64,000 nt of DNA from DATBFG01 sp036558645 (GTDB lineage Bacteria > Acidobacteriota > Terriglobia > Terriglobales > Acidobacteriaceae), in contig DATBFG010000086.1 of NCBI GenBank assembly GCA_036558645.1, forward strand, positions 124,001-188,000, written 5' to 3'. The notes under the pieces were generated by a model. It was not told where the DNA came from and searched no databases. It saw only the letters and a program-made list of their open reading frames with translations. This document shows, in pieces, positions 23,081-32,068 of this stretch (position 1 is the stretch's first letter; each line of letters begins with the position of its first letter). The translations under genes were made by a program, and so were the position numbers.

Positions 23081-24640
23081 TTACTGCAGCTGAACGAAGG
23101 GCATAACAGATGGCACGCCGCTTGAGTTCAGGATGACCAGCATGTAGTAACCCGGAGGCGCATAAGACGCGCCGAGGGGGCCCTTGGCCGAAATCTTGCC
23201 GCCGATGATCTGGAACTGTAGATCGACATAACGCTGATCCATGTTGTTGGCATGCGTCGTTGCGGTCGCACGAATCAACGCGACGCGAGTGATGGTGGCA
23301 GCATCCGGCGTGATGATGTTGAATTTCTGGTTGTACGTAAGAGTCGTCGGAGCGGTGGTGATCACGGGGCGAGCACCGGCGAACAAGTAGGGTGGGCTGT
23401 AGATTTCGTAGCTCTGCTGACCAGCAAGCTTGGTGTCAGCACCTGAGGAGAGAACGCGTCCATCAGGCAACAGACCGGCGGTCGAGTGGTAGGTGCGGTT
23501 CACCGCCTGATCGGCCATCAAGGTCCAAGTATTGGTAGCCGGGTCGTAGAGTTCGGGCGTGAGGATTGGATTGTTAAATCGACCGCCTCCGGCGCCTCCA
23601 CCAACCGCGAGCACTTTGCCATCGGCGAGCAGAACCAGGTTGTGGTTCATGCGGGCGATGTTCATCTTGTGACCCGCGGGCTGATCGACCCACACAGGAA
23701 CCTGCTGTGACAGGTCGACGGTCTCAACCGTGTCAGTCACAGTTCCGGTGCCATTCAGCGAGACGGGCGAGCCGCCGGATACAAGCAGAGTCTTCAGATC
23801 CGGCAGCAACACGTGCGGGGCATAGTAGCGCTTGCCGAAGATGGTCTTGGGCCCCTTCTTCCACGTGTTCGAAACGGGATCGAACATATAGCTCGTGGGT
23901 GACGGAGCAGACAAGAAGACCTTGCCGTTGGTCATCAGCGTGACGCGCGGATAGGCGGTTCCATCGAGAGTTTCCGCCGGCATATTAGCGGTGCCAGGCA
24001 GTGCGGTCCAGGTATTCGCGGTGGGGTCATAAATTTCCATCACGTTCTGGATCTTTGTGCCGTCCTCGTTGGGACCGGACAGCTCAAGCATTGTGCCGTC
24101 TTTCAACTCGACGGCGGTGGGATACCAGCGCGCGAAGTTCATATCCGCGCCGAGACTCCAAGTCTCGGTCACCGGATCGAAGATCGTCGTGTTCCAGGTT
24201 CCCGAGTGGTTATTTTGCGCATGGGGTGCGTCGCCGCCGGTGACGATGACGCGTCCATCAGCGGTGATGTGAATGCCGGAGCAGAAGATGTCGCGAGACT
24301 CCGTCAACAGAGTGTCGTCAACGATACCTGTAGTGGGATCAAGAACGACGGAGCGTGAACCGGGGCCGCTGCCGGGCCGCGGGAAGTAATAAAAAAGAAT
24401 TTTGCCGGTGTGCATGAGCGCGAAGTTGGCGCCGATAGCACAGTGACCGTTGCCATTGGTGGGACAGAGATCCGCAGCAGCGGTCCAGGAGCCGACTTCC
24501 GCGGGAGACTGAGACTTCGCCTTAGGGGTGTTCTTCGGTGTGGCAGCAGAGAAAGCCAGGGTCGCTGGCAGCAAAAGCGCGGCGCAAATCGCGGTGCAAA
24601 GCCGTCGTGATGTGCCGCTCTGTCGATTGTTCTTTTGCAC
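23081..24640 (-). CDS. Secreted galactose-oxidase-like (radical copper oxidase, GlxA-type) protein
   Basis: 519 residues from a GTG preceded by GGAGGT, with a signal peptide ending near FSAAT. Kelch-type propeller followed by the DUF1929 C-terminal Ig-like domain. All radical-copper ligands are visible: Cys120 (IFCSG) and Tyr173 (RWYPT) for the Cys-Tyr crosslink, Tyr384-His385 (NRTYHSTAGL), and His463 (TTHANNMDQR). Such enzymes oxidise alcohols or polysaccharide hydroxyls to aldehydes and release H2O2. In streptomycetes GlxA acts on a surface glycan. Here it sits in an exported-protein island about 7 kb from the polysaccharide locus. Confidence 0.88.
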   Translation of the reverse strand: MQKNNRQSGTSRRLCTAICAALLLPATLAFSAATPKNTPKAKSQSPAEVGSWTAAADLCPTNGNGHCAIGANFALMHTGKILFYYFPRPGSGPGSRSVVLDPTTGIVDDTLLTESRDIFCSGIHITADGRVIVTGGDAPHAQNNHSGTWNTTIFDPVTETWSLGADMNFARWYPTAVELKDGTMLELSGPNEDGTKIQNVMEIYDPTANTWTALPGTANMPAETLDGTAYPRVTLMTNGKVFLSAPSPTSYMFDPVSNTWKKGPKTIFGKRYYAPHVLLPDLKTLLVSGGSPVSLNGTGTVTDTVETVDLSQQVPVWVDQPAGHKMNIARMNHNLVLLADGKVLAVGGGAGGGRFNNPILTPELYDPATNTWTLMADQAVNRTYHSTAGLLPDGRVLSSGADTKLAGQQSYEIYSPPYLFAGARPVITTAPTTLTYNQKFNIITPDAATITRVALIRATATTHANNMDQRYVDLQFQIIGGKISAKGPLGASYAPPGYYMLVILNSSGVPSVMPFVQLQ

Positions 24641-24803
24641 GGTACCTCCGTCGTGAGTGCTAATCGGTGAAAGTCCCAGCCGTTGATAGGCACTGGAACG
24701 GGCGTTTGTTTGTGTGATCGAGACAGTTTACATAGCCCTAGAGCGGTCTGATTTTCGCTGAAGGGGGCGGGATTGCATTTTTAGCAGTACGAGAATACCA
24801 GTG

Positions 24804-25004
24804 TCAATGAGAAGAAAGTCTCCGAATCGCGTGGAGCACGGCATTGACGGGGTGTTTGGTGATTGTGCTGCGAGTTGCAAATGCACTTCTAAGACTCACG
24901 ATGGTGCGTGGCCGGAATCCTAAAAAAGTAACGGTTACTTGAGACCGGTTGTCGGCCGCTGCTGGGAAAACGGAGCAGTCGCTAATCGTCCCATTTACAG
25001 GCAT
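24804..25004 (-). CDS. Possible small protein, unrecognised
   Basis: 66 codons in the 460-bp gap between divergent genes. The only support is a strong AAAGGAGGG just before the ATG, though the spacing of 3 bases is short. The protein (ends IRRLSSH, 7 Arg/Lys, no membrane segment) matches nothing I know. It may be the chance reading of a ribosome-site-like stretch. Apart from this, the gap shows no feature I can name. Confidence 0.25.
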   Translation of the reverse strand: MPVNGTISDCSVFPAAADNRSQVTVTFLGFRPRTIVSLRSAFATRSTITKHPVNAVLHAIRRLSSH

Positions 25005-25100
25005 TTCCCTCCTTTGGTGACCTTCGCTTGAAGTGTTTTGCGAATTAGTCTCGGGCTGTTAGCGCTTCGCCACTTGCATGCGTTTTTCAGGAGGCTGAAC

Positions 25101-27701
25101 GTGACAGCGAGGTTGGGGACCTGGATAACCGTTTTCTTCGCACTCGTAATTCTCGCGGGCTGTTCTGCTACTCAGCAGACTGCGGCCGTACCACAGACAA
25201 ATAACAACGGGCAGCACATCGCCCCACCAGCCGGCAAGCCCGGCGGAGGTACGGGCGGAGGCGCCCCTATTGTCGACAACGGCGGCGGATCAGGGTCCGG
25301 TAGCGGTACCGGAACTGGCGGCACGACCGGCGGCGGAACCTCAGGCGGCGGCAATGCCGGCACGGGAAGTGGCGGCGGCGGTAGTGTCGGCGGAGGAGGA
25401 ACTGGCGGCGGTGGGGATGATGGCGGAGGCGGTGGTGGTGGTGACGATGGTGGCGGCGGTGGAGGCGACGACGGCGGTGGTGGTGGAGACTGCGGCGTTG
25501 CTACTGCTGATTTCTATGTAGCGACCAACGGCAACGATAACTGGAGTGGAAGCATTGCCGCTCCAAACAACGATCACAGCGATGGACCTTTTGCTACGGT
25601 GGACCGCGCTCGTCGCGCCGTGCAAGGAATCTCCGGAACGACACGCACAGTCATGATTCGCGGCGGCAACTATTTTCTAAGCGCGCCACTGAAATTCACG
25701 TCATCCGATTCCGGTTCGGCAACCTCCCCTATCGTTTATGAGAACTATCCATGTGAAGCACCAGTAGTGAGCGGCGGAAAACAGATCACCGGATGGACCA
25801 ACAGCGGCGGAAACAAGTGGACCGTAAAACTGAGTTCGTCGGCGTATCAGAACTTTGAAGCGCTCTACTTCAACGGACAGCGCCGGTTCCGTCCGCGGGC
25901 GGCCGGAGGCGCGTACCTCCGCAACGTGGGGCCGGTGAATGTGCCGAACCAGGCGAGCAATTGCAACGTGAACATTGGCGGACAGTGGCAGTGTTTTGAC
26001 CGCTTCGTCTATGCCAACAACGATGTATCGCCGAACTATCACAGCATGGCGCTGGGAGACGTGCAGATTCTCGACTTCGAAAAGTGGACGATGAGCCGGA
26101 TGCGGCTGAAGTCTGTCGATACGTCGAGCCACATCGCATATCTCACGGGCCCGACGCGCCAGATTGTCGGAAACTTCGGATTCATGGCAGGACACCGGTA
26201 CCTGATCGAGAACGTCATGGAGGCGTTGAATCAGCCCGGGCAGTGGTATCTCGACCGTTGCACGAATCCGCCAAGTTGCACGAATGCAAACGGGACATGG
26301 ACGCTGATCTACCTGGCTCAGGATGGAGAGAATCCGAACCAGGCAGAGGTCATCGTTCCGCAGCAAACGCAGGTGTTGACCGCGAACGGTCTGCAATTTG
26401 TAACGTTCCAGGGGATCACCTTCGCACATGACAACTGGATGCCGCCGGCAGCGGGATTTGGCGATCAGCAGGGAATTGTCGCCGTCTCGGCAGCAGTGAG
26501 CTTCACAAATTCCAGCAACATCAAACTGGATGGCGCAACCGTAGCGCACACCCAGGGATGGGGTATTGAATTCATCGGTACTGGCCCGGTGACAACAAAG
26601 CCGACCAACCAGGTTGTGAACGGTTTTCTGTACGACCTGGGAGCGGGCGGAGTTCGGATTGGGAAATTGCCGAATCAGAAGGATACGGATGGCAACGTTG
26701 CGCAGTATGTCCTGGTGCAGAACAACCTGATTACCGGCGGCGGGCGTGTGCAGCCGTCAGGAATCGGAACCGGAGTACTGGTAGGCAACGCGCATCACAA
26801 CACGATCACTCACAACGAAATTAATGATTTTTATAACGGAGCGATTGGTGTCGGACTGACGTGGGGAATCGTCGGCGAGAATAGCCTTGCGCACGACAAC
26901 ATGATTTCCTACAACCTGCTTTACAACCTTGGACAAGGTGTGACCGACGATATGGCAGGCGTTTACTTTGCATCGTCGGCGACGATGGGGAACCAGGTGT
27001 TGAACAACGTCATCCATGACGTTACCCATGCCTGGCATGATTCGGACGGGTACGGTGGAAATGGAATTTATTTCGACCAGGGAACATCGAACGTAGTGGC
27101 GCGCAATAACCTGGTTTACCGAACGTCGTCGGCGTCGTTGTTCAATAACATGTCAGACCGAAGCAGCGATACTTTCCCGCAGAACAATGTCGCGGACAAT
27201 AACATCTTTGCGATGGCGGCGGCCTATGCTTTCAACCACGGAGGCGTGAATCCGTCGTCCATCTCGATCACACGCAACATCGTTTACTACAAAAATAATC
27301 TCCAGGGCGGGAAGTGGACCTGCTATGACGTCGGCAAAACCAACAAGCCCGTGCCGTGTTCGACGCGGTTCTTGTTGGATAACAACCTGTACTGGAGCTA
27401 TTCGAACAAATCTCTGAGCTTCATCACGACGGATCCGAATGATCCACGATCAAGGACGAAGTACTCGCTTAACCAATGGCAATTCGTGGGCGAAGATGTG
27501 CATTCGCAGAACTCGGATCCGATGTTTGTGAATCCGGCCTATCCGGCAGATGACTTCAACCTGCAGGGGGGCTCGCCGGGAGCAAAAATAGGATTCGTAC
27601 CATTTGATCCCAAGCTCGCAGGACGCCTGACCACGCCTCAACCGACCGTAACTGTGCCAGCATCGTTCCCCACCAGCCCGATGTTGCCGCAGGACTTCTA
27701 A
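25101..27701 (+). CDS. Lipoprotein with Gly/Asp-rich linker and right-handed beta-helix domain
   Basis: 866 residues from a GTG preceded by AGGAGG with 6-base spacing; the frame extends upstream but without a ribosome site. The lipobox is ILAGC, giving an outer-membrane-type lipoprotein. Residues about 45-140 are almost pure Gly with Asp pairs near the end (GGGDDGGGGGG pattern), a flexible, perhaps calcium-binding spacer. Then ATADFYVATNGNDNWSGS opens a pectate-lyase-like right-handed beta-helix of about 600 residues (NNVIHDVTHAWHDSDGYGGNG and similar Asn-ladder turns). Likely a surface polysaccharide-binding or cleaving protein; catalytic residues were not identified. Confidence 0.85.
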   Translation: MTARLGTWITVFFALVILAGCSATQQTAAVPQTNNNGQHIAPPAGKPGGGTGGGAPIVDNGGGSGSGSGTGTGGTTGGGTSGGGNAGTGSGGGGSVGGGGTGGGGDDGGGGGGGDDGGGGGGDDGGGGGDCGVATADFYVATNGNDNWSGSIAAPNNDHSDGPFATVDRARRAVQGISGTTRTVMIRGGNYFLSAPLKFTSSDSGSATSPIVYENYPCEAPVVSGGKQITGWTNSGGNKWTVKLSSSAYQNFEALYFNGQRRFRPRAAGGAYLRNVGPVNVPNQASNCNVNIGGQWQCFDRFVYANNDVSPNYHSMALGDVQILDFEKWTMSRMRLKSVDTSSHIAYLTGPTRQIVGNFGFMAGHRYLIENVMEALNQPGQWYLDRCTNPPSCTNANGTWTLIYLAQDGENPNQAEVIVPQQTQVLTANGLQFVTFQGITFAHDNWMPPAAGFGDQQGIVAVSAAVSFTNSSNIKLDGATVAHTQGWGIEFIGTGPVTTKPTNQVVNGFLYDLGAGGVRIGKLPNQKDTDGNVAQYVLVQNNLITGGGRVQPSGIGTGVLVGNAHHNTITHNEINDFYNGAIGVGLTWGIVGENSLAHDNMISYNLLYNLGQGVTDDMAGVYFASSATMGNQVLNNVIHDVTHAWHDSDGYGGNGIYFDQGTSNVVARNNLVYRTSSASLFNNMSDRSSDTFPQNNVADNNIFAMAAAYAFNHGGVNPSSISITRNIVYYKNNLQGGKWTCYDVGKTNKPVPCSTRFLLDNNLYWSYSNKSLSFITTDPNDPRSRTKYSLNQWQFVGEDVHSQNSDPMFVNPAYPADDFNLQGGSPGAKIGFVPFDPKLAGRLTTPQPTVTVPASFPTSPMLPQDF

Positions 27702-27716
27702 GCCCCCAAGCCGCGA

Positions 27717-27746
27717 GACGGAGAGCCTGGCCTAGGACTCTCCGTC
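27717..27746. terminator. Bidirectional hairpin between convergent genes
   Basis: Nine-base arms GACGGAGAG and CTCTCCGTC with a 12-base loop sit between the stop codons of the beta-helix gene and the converging gene; the right arm overlaps the last codons of the latter. No strong T-tract. Confidence 0.5.
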
Positions 27747-28430
27747 CTCGCGAATCGGGGTCACAAGCAAGATCGAGACTGGCATCTCGGCAGGCTTGGC
27801 CTTGGCGGCAGCCTTGAGTTGAACCTTGACTTGAACCATGCAGTCTCCCTGATCGTCGGTAATCAACGCCGGCATTTCTGTGTAAGCAGGATTGACTGGC
27901 ATCAGGTTGATTACGACTGGTTTCTTGGTCTTTGAGGAAAGGCGACTGACACGCAGCAGTTCGTCGAGCTTCATCACCTGGTCGGGATGCTTGTCTGCCC
28001 AAAGCGGTGAGGCCAGAACCGCGTCCTGGGGAGCCCCGTTGTCGGAATGCTCGGGATCCGCTTCCACCTTGGCGTAACGAAGCGTATAGAAGCCGGCTTG
28101 CATTTTCTGGTCGCGAGAATCCTCTCCCTCTTCTACAAAGCGGAGGACGCCTACCAGCGCACCGGTAGCGAGACCTTCGTAGGGAGTGGATGTCTTGGAG
28201 GTGGAGGTGTGACTCTCTATTGATTTTGCCCACCAGACTTCGCAGACGATGGTCGGGGCGCCGTTCTTAGCCTGAAGCAGGCGAACGCCCTTGGAATTCA
28301 ACAAGGCACTTAGCGTCTTCGGAAGTTCCGCAGGGGCATCCGTAGGTTCCATGGTGTAGGGAGTTTGCGCTACCGCGAGTGATGCGCTGAGAAACAACAA
28401 AACAACGAAAGCAAGACAAAATTTTTTCAT
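27732..28430 (-). CDS. Exported protein of unknown function
   Basis: 232 residues from an internal ATG (MKKFCLAFVVLLFL) that gives a clean signal peptide cleaved near AVAQT; the longer frame to 28487 adds a non-signal segment. I do not recognise the family. The mature protein has a hydrophilic core with beta-strand pattern (GVRLLQAKNGAPTIVCEVWWAKS, TGALVGVLRFVEEGEDSRDQKMQAGFYTLRYAKV) and the C-terminal DDQGDCMVQVKVQLK followed by an Ala/Lys-rich stretch. Probably periplasmic. Confidence 0.7.
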   Translation of the reverse strand: MKKFCLAFVVLLFLSASLAVAQTPYTMEPTDAPAELPKTLSALLNSKGVRLLQAKNGAPTIVCEVWWAKSIESHTSTSKTSTPYEGLATGALVGVLRFVEEGEDSRDQKMQAGFYTLRYAKVEADPEHSDNGAPQDAVLASPLWADKHPDQVMKLDELLRVSRLSSKTKKPVVINLMPVNPAYTEMPALITDDQGDCMVQVKVQLKAAAKAKPAEMPVSILLVTPIREDGES

Positions 28431-28593
28431 AAGGTAAGGACCTGCCCGGTGAGGCGAGGAAAACTCGCCTACCGGATTCTTAAACATCTTCCGGGGAGGT
28501 CAAAATTAAGTTCAGACGAGCATAGCTGGGCTGACACGGGGGTTGTCAACCGGGCAGGAGGGAGTCTCGTTCACTTCAGTCACCTGGCAAACG

Positions 28594-28627
28594 AAAAAGG
28601 AGAGAAGGACAGCCATCTCTCCTTTTT
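28594..28627. terminator. Strong bidirectional terminator
   Basis: Twelve-base arms (AAAAAGGAGAGA and TCTCTCCTTTTT) with a 10-base loop. It lies 12 bp past the stop codon of the di-heme gene, which it terminates on the minus strand. Confidence 0.9.
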
Positions 28628-28638
28628 CATGCTAAAGC

Positions 28639-29982
28639 TCAGAGCGAATTCAGAAATGCCATGAGGTTGTCGTGATCTGTCTGGCTTAGCGCTTTGTATC
28701 GACCAATGACGATAGCTGCCTCACCCAATCCATCGAGACTGTGATCGCGAATCGCGGTATCGAGGTCAGAGGCTCGTCCATCGTGCAGGAACTTGCCTCG
28801 CACTGAGAGCCCCCACAGCGGCACGGTGCGCCACTGCGTGAGGGAAGCATTCTGGGTTACCGGCGTACCAGGAGCAAGCTTGCCTTTCAGGGAATTGCCC
28901 ATGTCATGCAAGAGCAAGTCGGAGTACAGAGCGACAGTCTGGTTGCTAAGTGCGGGGCTTGGCAAGGTTGTACCCGAAAGATCGGTCTGCACGGTCACGG
29001 TTGCAGGAGTGGTGTAGCTCGCCTTGTGACACTTGTCGCAACCGATGGTTGTGAATATAACCTGTCCATCGTGTGATTGCTGCGTCGGAGGCTGGGGAAC
29101 GGGCGGAGCAAGGTAGCGCATGAAGTGGGAGAGCGGAAAGACGCCTTGGCCTCCACTGCCGCTGTTCTGATTATTGGGAACCATGCTGTTTTCCACGCAC
29201 TCCGGAGGAATCGGCTGTCCTTGCGGCAAGTCCTCATCCTGGAAGATGGGATTGGTAATACCGAAATCATGCGCGAAGGCAAAGGCGGCCATCTCCACCA
29301 GGTTCGCAATGTGCGACTTCTTGCCGAACCTGCCGACCATGTGTGGTGCAGCGGCGTAATAGGTTGGCACAATTTGAGCAGTGCCGTGAATTCCGTCCGC
29401 CTGGTAGTTGTTGGCCTGGAATGTGGCCTCGTTCAAAATGTCAGCATCAGCGATCGCGTCGATCAGGCCAAAGCCGAAGACGGGCGGCGCAAGCCGCTTC
29501 TCGATGCTGTTGGCATCGGCAGGAATCTGCTCTCCGGGAAGAGAGCAAACTCCACCAGGAATAAACGCGGCATTGGAGAGTGGTTGAAGCAAGAGACCTC
29601 CCTCGTTGTAGAGGGGATCGAAAGATTTGTCGGGGTTCGTTTTTCCAAAGAACGTCAGCAAACGAATACCGCCGCCTCCCAAAACGGGTGTGTTGTGGCA
29701 GCGTTTACAGGCGCCATCGGTTTCGACCGGGCCAACTCCCTCGGTCAGGCCCCACAGGCGATTGAATTGGGACTTGCCGTTGTTGAAGAACTTGGTCTCG
29801 GTTGGCTTGATTCCGGGAAGCGGACCCCCAAGTTGCGCTGCGGCCGCGGCGGAAAGAGCACATGTAATTGAAAGGAGAGCTAGAGCTGTCAGCAGAGATT
29901 TCGAGGATCGCATTGACTTCACGTTGATCGACGCAATTGTTGATCTGCCTGCCTCAGCCATAGTCTGTAATCTCACCGTCAA
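28639..29982 (-). CDS. Di-heme c-type oxidoreductase (DUF1111, MauG-related)
   Basis: About 447 residues. Two heme c motifs: CKRCH (near residue 95 of this frame) and CDKCH near residue 330, with conserved Met/His regions such as FLHDGRASDLDTAIRDH near the end, the signature of this di-heme oxidoreductase family. Start chosen at a TTG because AGGGAGGAAATC precedes it; alternatives are ATG codons at 29961 and 29913. The export signal is the hydrophobic stretch LLTALALLSITCALSAAAA, about 35 residues in. A periplasmic redox enzyme of unknown substrate; MauG-like roles in protein cofactor maturation are one possibility. Confidence 0.85.
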   Translation of the reverse strand: MTVRLQTMAEAGRSTIASINVKSMRSSKSLLTALALLSITCALSAAAAAQLGGPLPGIKPTETKFFNNGKSQFNRLWGLTEGVGPVETDGACKRCHNTPVLGGGGIRLLTFFGKTNPDKSFDPLYNEGGLLLQPLSNAAFIPGGVCSLPGEQIPADANSIEKRLAPPVFGFGLIDAIADADILNEATFQANNYQADGIHGTAQIVPTYYAAAPHMVGRFGKKSHIANLVEMAAFAFAHDFGITNPIFQDEDLPQGQPIPPECVENSMVPNNQNSGSGGQGVFPLSHFMRYLAPPVPQPPTQQSHDGQVIFTTIGCDKCHKASYTTPATVTVQTDLSGTTLPSPALSNQTVALYSDLLLHDMGNSLKGKLAPGTPVTQNASLTQWRTVPLWGLSVRGKFLHDGRASDLDTAIRDHSLDGLGEAAIVIGRYKALSQTDHDNLMAFLNSL

Positions 29983-30382
29983 GATTTCCTCCCTAGTCCT
30001 CAAGCCAATTCAGAACGCATTCCTAATTGGCGCTCCCTGGAAGCCTGAGCGCAAACTTCTTTCACATTGGTCGTCCTTTTTCGCGCCCGGAGGGATCAAG
30101 CGTCGTCTGATGCGACCTCGTAAGGGGATCAACCACGGACAGTGTTGCTTCTCCGCCGAGGTTGACTGTGATCCAGTAACACAAGCAGATGCAACGACGA
30201 GTGCCGACATCGCGGGAATTCAGCTTGGCCCGTAAACCGTTCAAGCTGAAGTGCGCCACACTGCGTCGCTGCCCCCAGGATGCAAACTCTGGTTTGGAAA
30301 CAGCACTTCAACGTCCAAAGATCCTGGATTCGAACGGGGGGACGAAATGCGCCCGATCTGCGGCCTATTTAGTGGCACATAC

Positions 30383-30401
30383 TCAGCCCAAAATGGGCTG
30401 A
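30383..30401. repeat. Palindromic element TCAGCCCA-aaa-TGGGCTGA
   Basis: Eight-base arms and 3-base centre in the 475-bp gap before the SGNH-like lipoprotein gene, about 60 bp upstream of its start. Same style as the other palindromes. The remaining gap sequence has no convincing gene. Confidence 0.55.
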
Positions 30402-30458
30402 AGCGATGAGTCAAGAAACCGCAACTTTTGATCGGATTTTGGGTTTAATCCATTACAC

Positions 30459-31598
30459 ATGAGAAGGATACGAATCAGCGGTATTGCGCTTGCGGTAATA
30501 GGGTTTCTTCTACTCGGAGGATGCGGCGGAGGAGGTATGTCGAATACTCCTGCCCCGAACAATCCTCCGGCTGGGCCGACGGCCCTAATGGATATGACTA
30601 GCGGGGCGACGTATCTGGGGTTTGGCGGCGGTCTTTACGAGAATTTTTCTGATGCCGTGCCGTCGGATCATGACCTGGCCGGCAAGCAGATGCTGGCACA
30701 AGTGCAAACGCTCGACGGCAATGGGAACCCCAGTCCGAGTGGGAAGGTCGTTTTCCTGGGAATGGGAATGTCGCACGTGTATTACGAGTTCGGCGACTTT
30801 GTAAGCAAAATTCAAAACGACTCGCGGGTTAATCACACAACGATGGTGGCGATCAATGGAGGACAGCTGGGGAAAACGGCTTGTTTCTGGACGGTCACAA
30901 CCGGCGTTCCAAGTTGCGATCCGCCGGATCCCGAGCCGCCATGTACAGTTTCAAGCAGGAACGCCTATGACATCGTTCGTGACTGCTATCTGACGCCTGC
31001 AGGATTGACTGAGAAGCAGGTGCAAGTGGCATGGCTGAAGCAAGCCGACAAGGAGCCGGCAGTAAATGGGTTGCTGCCGTTGTGCAATTCCACGGATCCG
31101 AACTGCGCAGATGACGACACGACGGACGCAATTCATTACGAACGCCTGTTGGGTGACATTTTGCGCGCGGCCAAGATCCGCTACCCCAATCTGAAGCAAG
31201 TGTTCATTTCATCGCGCAGCTACGGTGGGTACGCCACAATTCCGTTGAATCCAGAACCTTTCGCGTATGAAAACGGATTTGCGGTGAAGTGGCTGGTGCA
31301 GGCGCAGATCAATCAGGCGCGAGGAATGGGCGTTGACTCGGTTGCGGGGGATCTAGACTATGCCAGCGGCAAGGTTCCATGGGTAGCGTGGGGACCGTAT
31401 CTGTGGGCCGATGGCCCTCATCCGCGGTCGGATGGGTTGGTCTGGTGCAACGGGCAGCCCGACCCGCCATGCAACGGCGAAGAGGATTTCCGAGCGGATG
31501 ACCATACGCATCCAAGCCCCGAAGGGGAGGCAAAAGTGACCAAGCTGCTGTTGGACTACTTCCTCAATTCCCCGTACTCAACTTGGTTCCGGCCGTAG
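30459..31598 (+). CDS. Lipoprotein with degenerate SGNH/GDSL-hydrolase features
   Basis: 379 residues. Signal with lipobox LLGGC followed by GGGGMS and a Pro-rich spacer. The first block reads FLGMGMSHVYYEF where a GDS motif would stand, with the Ser kept in GMS; the last block, ADDHTHPSPEGEAKVTKLL, has the Asp-x2-His pair of block V. Between them lie QVFISSRSYGGYA and a cysteine-rich insertion (CDPPDPEPPC). This suggests an SGNH-fold esterase or acetyltransferase anchored in the envelope. The family is not one I can name with certainty. Confidence 0.6.
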   Translation: MRRIRISGIALAVIGFLLLGGCGGGGMSNTPAPNNPPAGPTALMDMTSGATYLGFGGGLYENFSDAVPSDHDLAGKQMLAQVQTLDGNGNPSPSGKVVFLGMGMSHVYYEFGDFVSKIQNDSRVNHTTMVAINGGQLGKTACFWTVTTGVPSCDPPDPEPPCTVSSRNAYDIVRDCYLTPAGLTEKQVQVAWLKQADKEPAVNGLLPLCNSTDPNCADDDTTDAIHYERLLGDILRAAKIRYPNLKQVFISSRSYGGYATIPLNPEPFAYENGFAVKWLVQAQINQARGMGVDSVAGDLDYASGKVPWVAWGPYLWADGPHPRSDGLVWCNGQPDPPCNGEEDFRADDHTHPSPEGEAKVTKLLLDYFLNSPYSTWFRP

Positions 31599-31668
31599 CG
31601 CCTAGGCAGTGCTGAAGCCTTCAGAGACGAAAGTCTACAGAAGAACAGCTTATTGATGTGAGGCCCGT

Positions 31669-31694
31669 AACCCGTGCTCCCAGCACGGGTTTCG
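31669..31694 (+). terminator. Rho-independent terminator-like hairpin after the SGNH-like gene
   Basis: Ten-base perfect arms AACCCGTGCT and AGCACGGGTT with loop CCC, followed by TCGCGTTCTT. It separates the upstream gene from the polysaccharide operon. Confidence 0.75.
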
Positions 31695-31739
31695 CGTTCT
31701 TGGGGTTGGGGTATCCTGCGGCTTTCGCTAGTTCGTGAC

Positions 31740-32068
31740 CAAATTGTGCAAAAGTTTGCGACATAGCTCTGAGGGGCAGTCCGGTTTGTGAATTTTTTCC
31801 CTACAAGTCTCTTCACTTACAAAGGGTTGCGTGTTAGAACCTTGGGTACTCAGGAAGTCTTGGATGGCAGAGGACTTGCAGAACCTGAGAACAGCAGTTG
31901 TTGTGCTGGTGGGCGCACACTGAAGGCCGGCGCGAAATAAAGCTCGCGCGACCCCCCTTTTGGTTCCTTCAGTAGTAACGCAAGCAAGAGTTGCAGGAGA
32001 GGCTCTCCTAATGGGCTGAGGCCTTTTTCTGTTGTGACCTCCCACACAAAAACCAGGAAGGTGTCTTG
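31740..32068 (+). promoter_or_regulatory. Leader region of the exopolysaccharide locus with possible attenuator
   Basis: About 330 bp without a gene before the first export gene. It holds a 6-bp stem hairpin (31930-31949), a second (AGGAGA/TCTCCT at 31995-32009), and a GGC-tgag-GCC mini-hairpin running into TTTTT at 32024-32028, i.e. terminator-like structures ahead of the first start codon. This would suit control by the NusG/UpxY-like protein encoded inside the operon. I could not identify promoter boxes or an ops-like element. The hairpins are weak, so this is a suggestion. Confidence 0.3.

Noticed and set aside
30004..30458. Several short frames in the gap upstream of the SGNH-like lipoprotein
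   Set aside because: They overlap each other on both strands, have no supporting ribosome sites and look like random open stretches.
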